From contig JBDTOI010000063.1 of NCBI GenBank assembly GCA_039933315.1, positions 1 to 21,505 of the forward strand: DNA of 21,505 nt. Reading direction: 5' to 3'. This document shows, in pieces, positions 21,452 to 21,505 of the stretch; the stretch's first letter is position 1; each line of letters begins with the position of its first letter. The stretch is from DASXRU01 sp039933315. Its GTDB lineage: Bacteria > Acidobacteriota > Blastocatellia > Pyrinomonadales > Pyrinomonadaceae. The notes beneath the pieces were generated by a model, which was not told the DNA's origin, did not search any database, and worked only from the letters and a program-made list of their open reading frames with translations. The position numbers and the translations under genes were made by a program.

Positions 21452-21505
21452 CAGCCCGGAGGGCTGGCAGAAAGTAGCCGGTGGTCGAAGCGAAGCGCAG
21501 ACCAC
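21452..21505. repeat. REP-like repeat at the window edge; no gene in 21294-21505
   Basis: CAGCCC-GGA-GGGCTG (21452-21466) is a perfect hairpin, and GTGGTC (21481-21486) pairs with GACCAC (21500-21505). The phrase GGCAGAAAGTAGCCGGTGG is repeat-like and the element probably runs past the window. The minus-strand frame over 21308-21505 lacks any recognisable protein feature. It separates the ABC ATPase from whatever lies upstream. Confidence 0.5.

Noticed and set aside
21308..21505. 65-codon minus-strand frame reaching the window edge, possibly an upstream opp/dpp gene
   Set aside because: No ABC, permease or binding-protein motif; half of it lies in REP-like hairpin sequence.

Overview
The window (21,505 bp, moderately GC-rich) looks like a chromosomal piece of an Acidobacteriota-type bacterium, most likely of the Blastocatellia kind. 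This is an inference from gene content and style: a secreted S46 peptidase, a zinc-ribbon/FHA/Ser-Thr kinase cluster, a MacB-type export operon with several tandem permeases, Yip1 and RDD membrane proteins, and many palindromic intergenic repeats. No rRNA, tRNA, CRISPR array, phage or transposase gene was seen.

Layout. 1-2816 (minus strand): a lipoprotein-like peroxiredoxin whose reading frame is crossed by one UGA at the exact position of the first redox cysteine (a probable selenoprotein), preceded in transcription order by a secreted S46 dipeptidyl-peptidase. 2817-3229: divergent intergenic region with a 276-bp element bounded by 23-bp terminal inverted repeats. 3230-3691 (plus): a free-standing helix-hairpin-helix protein resembling the N-terminus of PolX. 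3920-10381 (minus): a signalling cluster, transcribed as FHA protein, FHA-bearing Ser/Thr kinase, RDD membrane protein, zinc-ribbon/TPR membrane protein and, after a 0.5-kb array of hairpins, an FHA-GAF-PP2C phosphatase. 10382-11082: divergent intergenic region rich in repeats. 11083-18868 (plus): an export operon with one periplasmic adaptor, one ATPase and four different MacB/FtsX-type permeases, with a palindromic element in each gap after the ATPase gene. 19003-20037 and 20256-21293 (minus): a Yip1-family membrane protein and an oligopeptide-type ABC ATPase whose last 11 codons lie inside a perfect palindrome. 21294-21505: no convincing gene, only repeat-like sequence.

How the parts fit. 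Kinase, phosphatase and three FHA domains suggest a phospho-threonine signalling module with cytosolic readers (FHA) and membrane outputs (TPR and RDD proteins). The adaptor, ATPase and permeases form a macrolide/lipoprotein-export-like machine in which one ATPase may serve several permeases. The selenoprotein and the S46 peptidase are both probably exported from the cytoplasm.

The two strongest observations are: (1) the UGA-interrupted peroxiredoxin with a perfect hairpin whose apical loop starts 16 nt after the UGA, which matches a bacterial SECIS layout; and (2) the number and placement of palindromic elements, including one that appears to supply the Shine-Dalgarno sequence, the start codon and about 37 N-terminal residues of an ABC permease.
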